Program-made: the position numbers and the translations under genes
Notes under the pieces: model-generated
Told to the model about the DNA's origin: nothing
The model's input: only the letters and a program-made list of their open reading frames with translations
Database searches by the model: none
From: SIG603 sp964370635
Lineage (GTDB): Bacteria > Bacillota > Clostridia > Oscillospirales > Acutalibacteraceae
NCBI GenBank assembly: GCA_964370635.1
Contig: CAYJJU010000015.1
Span: 1-57,597 of the forward strand
Length of the DNA: 57,597 bases
Direction of reading: 5' to 3'
Part shown: positions 53,574-57,597 of the stretch, one piece after another
Position numbering within the stretch: the first letter of the stretch is position 1
Layout: every line of letters begins with the position of its first letter

Positions 53574-54889
53574 TATTCTTGTTTAAACATTACAATAGCT
53601 GTGAAGGTTTTATCTTGATATTCAATTTCAAATTTTCCATCCATGGCCTTTACAAGCTCTGAGACTATTGAAAGGCCAAGTCCTGAGGAGTTTTTATCAT
53701 TGTTTGTCGGCGATACATACATGCGCTTTGTAAGCAGTTGGGTTTTGTCTTTTAATTCATTTTCGGTCTTATTAACAATTTTAATCACTACATTTTTATC
53801 GATTATCTGGGTAATAATTTGCGTGCTTTCAGGGTTTTTGGAGTGTTTTTGTGCATTGCTTAGCAAGTTATCAATGATGCGATGAAATTTTTCTGTATCA
53901 ATTTTTGCCTTGATAGGAAGTTTAGTGAAATTAGTTTTAATTTCTTCGACCCTAATTTCTATAATTTGTCGCAACACAACATTAATATCCATCAGCTGTA
54001 AATTCACAGGTATGTCACCACTTATTAGTTTGCTATATAAAAATAAATCATTGATAAGTTTTTCAAGTCTTAAACTATTTTCCTTTGCCGTGTTTATATA
54101 CTGATAAATCTCATCATTTTTATCAAGTTTGCTTTTGGTAAGCTCTAAATATCCGTTTATAGAGGTCAAAGGTGTCCTAAGGTCGTGAGAAAGGTTTGTA
54201 ATTAAAATCCGCTGACTTATCTCGTCTTCTCTTTCACGAATTATCCTGTCATGCATGCTACTGCCCATAAAATTTATGCTTTTTGCAAGCCTTGCAAGCT
54301 CATTTCTGCCCAAAACAGGTATTTTGTGAAGTATATCCCCTTCTGCAATTTTTTCAACGCCTTTTTCTATCGTTTTTATATAGTAAAGCTCATCAAAAAC
54401 AAGGTAGAGCGATAGGCAAAAAAACACAAAAACCGCTATTACGCCTGAAATTATATAATATACCACCGCTGTAAATTCTATGTCGTTTGAATTTACTATG
54501 ATAAAACCTGAAACATCTGAGAAGTTTATTTCAAAGACGTCTTGGTCGTCTAAAAACTTGAATGCGTCCGAACTTTCAAAGTCGTTATAGGTTTCGTTTT
54601 GAGTACTGCTGAATAAATAGATAGAGTAAATAGAATTGTCCTCGACAAATTCTATATTTCTTGCCTGCTCTAATGTCAAATTATCTTTTGAAACCTTAGA
54701 TTTTATATCATCTACTATGGTGGCGATTTCATCTTTTCTGGTTTGATGGAAGTTTGAATTTTGATGGGCGGCCACGGTGTCGGATAGGTTAAAGAGCAAA
54801 ATGAAAATTAAACCGCTAACGGCAATTGCAATTATCATTCTTAAAAGTATTGACGTATTCAAAGAATAAGCAGCTTTTTTAATCGACAC
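53573..54889 (-). CDS. two-component sensor histidine kinase
   Basis: 438 aa. TM1 (14-35), an extracytoplasmic sensor of about 100 residues, TM2 (141-165), HAMP, a HisKA domain with the phospho-acceptor His235 in NLSHDLRTPL, and an ATPase domain with an N box (NLLSNAQKHSKN) and G box (SSGLGLSI). The start is GTG at 54889, eight bases after GGGGAG; another GTG three codons upstream sits too close. It overlaps the response regulator gene by 11 bases, so the two are coupled. Confidence 0.93.
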   Translation of the reverse strand: MSIKKAAYSLNTSILLRMIIAIAVSGLIFILLFNLSDTVAAHQNSNFHQTRKDEIATIVDDIKSKVSKDNLTLEQARNIEFVEDNSIYSIYLFSSTQNETYNDFESSDAFKFLDDQDVFEINFSDVSGFIIVNSNDIEFTAVVYYIISGVIAVFVFFCLSLYLVFDELYYIKTIEKGVEKIAEGDILHKIPVLGRNELARLAKSINFMGSSMHDRIIREREDEISQRILITNLSHDLRTPLTSINGYLELTKSKLDKNDEIYQYINTAKENSLRLEKLINDLFLYSKLISGDIPVNLQLMDINVVLRQIIEIRVEEIKTNFTKLPIKAKIDTEKFHRIIDNLLSNAQKHSKNPESTQIITQIIDKNVVIKIVNKTENELKDKTQLLTKRMYVSPTNNDKNSSGLGLSIVSELVKAMDGKFEIEYQDKTFTAIVMFKQE

Positions 54890-55562
54890 GGTAACCACTC
54901 CCCCATACGGTTTTAATATATTTCGGATTTGAAAGGTCGTCTTCTATCTTACCCCTTAAATTTCTAATATGGACAGACACGGTGCTTTCAGCGTTTAGTA
55001 TGCTTTCTTCGCCCCAAACGCTTGTATATATTTGCTCTAAACTAAAAACCCTATTTCTATTTTTTAAAAAGAGCTCTAAAATTGAAAGTTCAATCTTTGT
55101 AAGTTTTACGGGTTCGCCTTTTTTTAGTAGGGTCTTACCTGCTAAATTAATGACTAAATCGCCTAAAATAATCTCGTCATTATTTACGGTATGCGCCTGC
55201 GAGTAAACCTTAGAGCGCCTAATTTGCGCCTTTATTCTTGAGGTTAAATCTATTGGGTTAAACGGCTTTGTGATATAATCGTCTGCACCTGAAGAAAAAC
55301 CTGTGAATTTGTCCATATCATCAGATTTTGCAGTAAGAAAAATAATAGGTGTAGTATGAGTTTTTCTTATCTCTATACAGGTATCAATACCGTTTAGTTT
55401 TGGCATCATAGAATCAAGCAAAATAAGGTCTATGCTATCATCAATTTTTTTAAGCGCCTCTTCCCCGTTTTCGGCCTCTATTATATCAAAATTTTCATTT
55501 TGAAGAAAAATTTTAATTAAATTTCTAATGTCTTTTTCATCGTCAACCACTAAAATTTTCAT
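54879..55562 (-). CDS. OmpR/PhoB-family response regulator
   Basis: 227 aa. Receiver with acidic DD (residues 7-8), phospho-acceptor Asp50 (LLLD), conserved FLTAK and a K in ITKPFNP. The C-terminal winged helix (LTKIELSILELFLKNRNRVFS to the end, GSGYRVD) binds DNA, typically direct repeats. It should answer to the kinase encoded next. Its likely target is the glycan operon promoter at 53.5 kb. Confidence 0.95.
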   Translation of the reverse strand: MKILVVDDEKDIRNLIKIFLQNENFDIIEAENGEEALKKIDDSIDLILLDSMMPKLNGIDTCIEIRKTHTTPIIFLTAKSDDMDKFTGFSSGADDYITKPFNPIDLTSRIKAQIRRSKVYSQAHTVNNDEIILGDLVINLAGKTLLKKGEPVKLTKIELSILELFLKNRNRVFSLEQIYTSVWGEESILNAESTVSVHIRNLRGKIEDDLSNPKYIKTVWGSGYRVD

Positions 55563-55604
55563 ACTGATTCTCCAATCAAATTTAATTTATTTTATACAAA
55601 TATG

Positions 55605-55613
55605 ATTATACCA
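55605..55613 (-). promoter_or_regulatory. extended -10 promoter of the two-component operon
   Basis: On the minus strand, TGGTATAAT, an extended -10 with no good -35 at 17 bases. It is about 40 bases before the response regulator ATG. Confidence 0.45.
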
Positions 55614-55656
55614 CAAAGCAGACAAAAATGTAAGGCATAAAGTATAAAAGTAGTTA

Positions 55657-55685
55657 TTGCAAAACATGTATAATTATGGTATCAT
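55657..55685 (+). promoter_or_regulatory. promoter of chemoreceptor 2
   Basis: -35 TTGCAA (55657-55662), 17-base spacer, -10 TATCAT (55680-55685), divergent from the two-component operon. Confidence 0.55.
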
Positions 55686-55722
55686 TGAATTAAATAGTTA
55701 GATGAATTTTTTGGAGGTTTTT

Positions 55723-57411
55723 ATGGGCGCTTATAAAAAATGGATACAGAACGCACCGATGAGTAAGAAGCTGCTTCCTACTCAAGTTATTACTTTGATT
55801 TTACTATTGCTAATTGCAATGATTTCGATAGGCTCATTGTTTATTGTAAACTCACTTTCTAATCAAGTTTTTACAGAAAATGTCGGGCATACAGAAAGGC
55901 TTAATAAAATTGTCGACACCATGTATATGTGTCGTGTAACAGGCCGTGATATTCTTTTACAGCAAGATGATGATGTAAGGCTTGAGCTTTATGATAAATA
56001 CATAGCATATTTTGATGAGCTTGACACCTTAATGGATGAGTACTCTGCCGAGTTAAGCCCTGCAAAGGCTGCCGAATTTACACAAGTCATTGAATTTAAA
56101 AATGAATATAAACTTGCTATGATAGAGTCTTCTGACATTAAAATACAGCTTGATGACGACGATGCGGCTCTTATTGCTCTTCAAAGCGTTACTCCGGTTG
56201 CAAATGAATTTTTCGGTGCAATTAACACCTTGCTTGAAGAAGAAAAAGCGCTTATCGTTGCAAATTTAGAGTATAATGATAACATATTACTAGTGGTTGT
56301 TGCCGCCGTGGCTATTTTTGCAATTGCAATCATAATCATACTATTTAGCTTTATCGGCAGTTTTGAAAAAATGATGTATAAAAAACTGGTATCGCTTCAA
56401 GGCACGGTGTCTGAAATAGTTACAACAGGTAATACCGATGTTGAAATCCCTCAAGATTTATTCACAAAAGACGAAGTGGGTCTTATAGCAAATGAAATGT
56501 TAAGGCTTAAAGAGATGATGATAGAGTATTCAAACATTGCAAATTCTATCTCAAACAAAGATTATAGGGTTCAAGTGCCTGTTAAATCCGATTTAGACGT
56601 CTTGTCTATAAGTTTTAACAGCATGATAAATTCAAGCAATGAGTTTATGAAAGACATTAGAAACTCTGCAATAAGCGTATCCTCTGAGTCAGAAGAAATT
56701 TTCACAAATGCTCAAACTTTAGAAAACGGTGTTTCTCAACAAGCAAATTCAATAAGCGAGCTTTCTAGTTTGCTTGATACCATGTCCTCAGAGATTGAAA
56801 GAAATGCAAAGAATGCTAAATCCTCTGTTGAGGTAGCGGACAAGGTGTCTGCCGATGTCGATACTATAGACAGTAGAATTCAAGAAATGATAAAGGCGAT
56901 GGCCGAAATCACATCATTCTCTCATGAAATAGGCAGAATTATCACAACAATCGATGATATTTCATTCCAAACAAATGTTTTAGCACTTAATGCAGCGGTC
57001 GAGGCCGCAAGGGCAGGCGAAGCAGGTAAAAGCTTCTCTGTTGTTGCCGACGAGGTTAGAAACCTTGCAAATAAGAGCAGTGTTGCAGCAAAACAAACGG
57101 CTACCCTCATTGAGGATTCTGTTGCCTCTATCTTAAGCGGTGAAAAAATTGCAAACAGCGTTGCACAGGCTCTAACTACCGTAACTTCAAGTACCGGTGA
57201 TATAATTAATTCCATACAATACATAAACGACTCCACTCAAAAGCAAATCATGTCCATTGAAGACATACAAAAAGAAGTCAATCAAATTTCTATGGTTGTT
57301 GAGTCTAATAAATCTAATAGCAGTGAAAGTACACAAATCAGCAAAAAACTAAACGCTTACGCTACAAATATGAGTGAGCTTGTATCTGACTTTAAACTCG
57401 ATGAAAACTAA
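55723..57411 (+). CDS. methyl-accepting chemotaxis protein
   Basis: 562 aa. TM1 (about 20-42), an extracytoplasmic four-helix-like domain of about 145 residues, TM2 (about 188-210), HAMP, and the signalling coiled coil with FQTNVLALNAAVEAARAG near residue 415. The ATG at 55723 is five bases after GGAGG; one at 55702 would add seven residues without a good site. Same architecture as the receptor at 2.3 kb. There are no che genes nearby, so it should work with a kinase encoded elsewhere. Confidence 0.95.
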   Translation: MGAYKKWIQNAPMSKKLLPTQVITLILLLLIAMISIGSLFIVNSLSNQVFTENVGHTERLNKIVDTMYMCRVTGRDILLQQDDDVRLELYDKYIAYFDELDTLMDEYSAELSPAKAAEFTQVIEFKNEYKLAMIESSDIKIQLDDDDAALIALQSVTPVANEFFGAINTLLEEEKALIVANLEYNDNILLVVVAAVAIFAIAIIIILFSFIGSFEKMMYKKLVSLQGTVSEIVTTGNTDVEIPQDLFTKDEVGLIANEMLRLKEMMIEYSNIANSISNKDYRVQVPVKSDLDVLSISFNSMINSSNEFMKDIRNSAISVSSESEEIFTNAQTLENGVSQQANSISELSSLLDTMSSEIERNAKNAKSSVEVADKVSADVDTIDSRIQEMIKAMAEITSFSHEIGRIITTIDDISFQTNVLALNAAVEAARAGEAGKSFSVVADEVRNLANKSSVAAKQTATLIEDSVASILSGEKIANSVAQALTTVTSSTGDIINSIQYINDSTQKQIMSIEDIQKEVNQISMVVESNKSNSSESTQISKKLNAYATNMSELVSDFKLDEN

Positions 57412-57420
57412 TAAATAACC

Positions 57421-57597
57421 AAGGGACTGTCGCATTAAGACGTTCAGTGGTGAATATGAACAATGTTATGGTGTAGGGCAAGGGCTCTGCTCTTGCCGAA
57501 ATGCAGATTTATATTATAACCACGGCAAGAGCAGAGCCCTTGCCCTACAAATCTGCCATATCATTTGTGCATTATGTCTTTAATGCGACAGCCCCTT
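57421..57597. repeat. nested inverted-repeat, MITE-like element
   Basis: Outer inverted repeats of 21 and 22 bases (57421-57441 and 57576-57597) begin AAGGG(A/G)CTGTCGCATTAA and differ by one base and one gap. Inside is a perfect 27-bp inverted repeat (57472-57498 and 57523-57549), beginning TGTAGGGCAAGGGCTC. No coding sequence is seen. It lies directly after the chemoreceptor stop. The right end may extend past the window. Confidence 0.75.

Noticed and set aside
1..57597. CRISPR arrays, prophage or insertion sequences
   Set aside because: No spaced direct repeats of that type, no integrase, transposase or phage structural genes were seen in any frame.

Overview
The window reads as chromosome of a low-GC, spore-forming member of the Firmicutes, most likely class Clostridia. 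The evidence is AT-rich intergenic DNA with near-consensus sigma-A promoters, strong AGGAGG-type ribosome binding sites, a tricistronic gerA-type germinant receptor operon, a DUF421/DUF4363 pair, a DUF1540 protein, and Firmicutes-type gene orders (infC-rpmI-rplT; nadD-yqeK-rsfS; rnc-smc-ftsY; dprA-topA-trmFO). I cannot name the genus. I see no prophage, CRISPR array, transposase or rRNA.

Layout. 1-4.0 kb: a 3'-truncated tRNA-Pro(GGG) on the minus strand, divergent from an acyltransferase-like/DUF6320 gene pair, then a chemoreceptor. 4.0-8.7 kb (minus): a zinc-ribbon PASTA protein whose kinase-like domain has lost its catalytic residues, a three-gene ABC exporter, and a DUF1540 protein. 8.7-30.5 kb (minus): about 20 co-directional, tightly packed housekeeping genes. 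They start at a near-perfect promoter and infC leader at 30.5 kb and run infC-rpmI-rplT-SpoU-dprA-topA-trmFO-plsX-rnc-radical SAM-smc-ftsY-phosphoesterase-rdgB-yhbY-nadD-yqeK-rsfS-leuS-histidine phosphatase-HD-GYP. infC starts at an AUU codon, and the radical SAM gene also seems to lack a normal start.

30.6-37.5 kb: a MATE transporter, an ECF sigma/DUF4179 unit with a likely self-recognised promoter, GrpB-family and GNAT genes, a small palindromic repeat, and pcrA. 37.6-44.2 kb: sporulation-flavoured genes. These are an asparagine synthase with a sigma-E-like promoter, the ger operon, and the divergent DUF421/DUF4363 pair. 44.2-50.2 kb: a GNAT enzyme, an Lsa-like ABC-F ribosome protection gene plus an aminoglycoside-phosphotransferase-fold gene behind a classic attenuator leader, an OFA-family MFS transporter and a second MATE transporter.

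50.2-57.6 kb: UDP-galactopyranose mutase, a flippase-like membrane protein and a family 2 glycosyltransferase form a surface-glycan operon. It lies beside an OmpR-type two-component system, and four 11-bp tandem repeats sit just upstream of its probable promoter. A second chemoreceptor follows. The window ends in a nested inverted-repeat (MITE-like) element. The most notable signals are the pseudokinase-PASTA protein, the ABC-F attenuator with its tiny leader ORF, the 11-bp repeat array, the possible second AUU start, and the nested foldback element.
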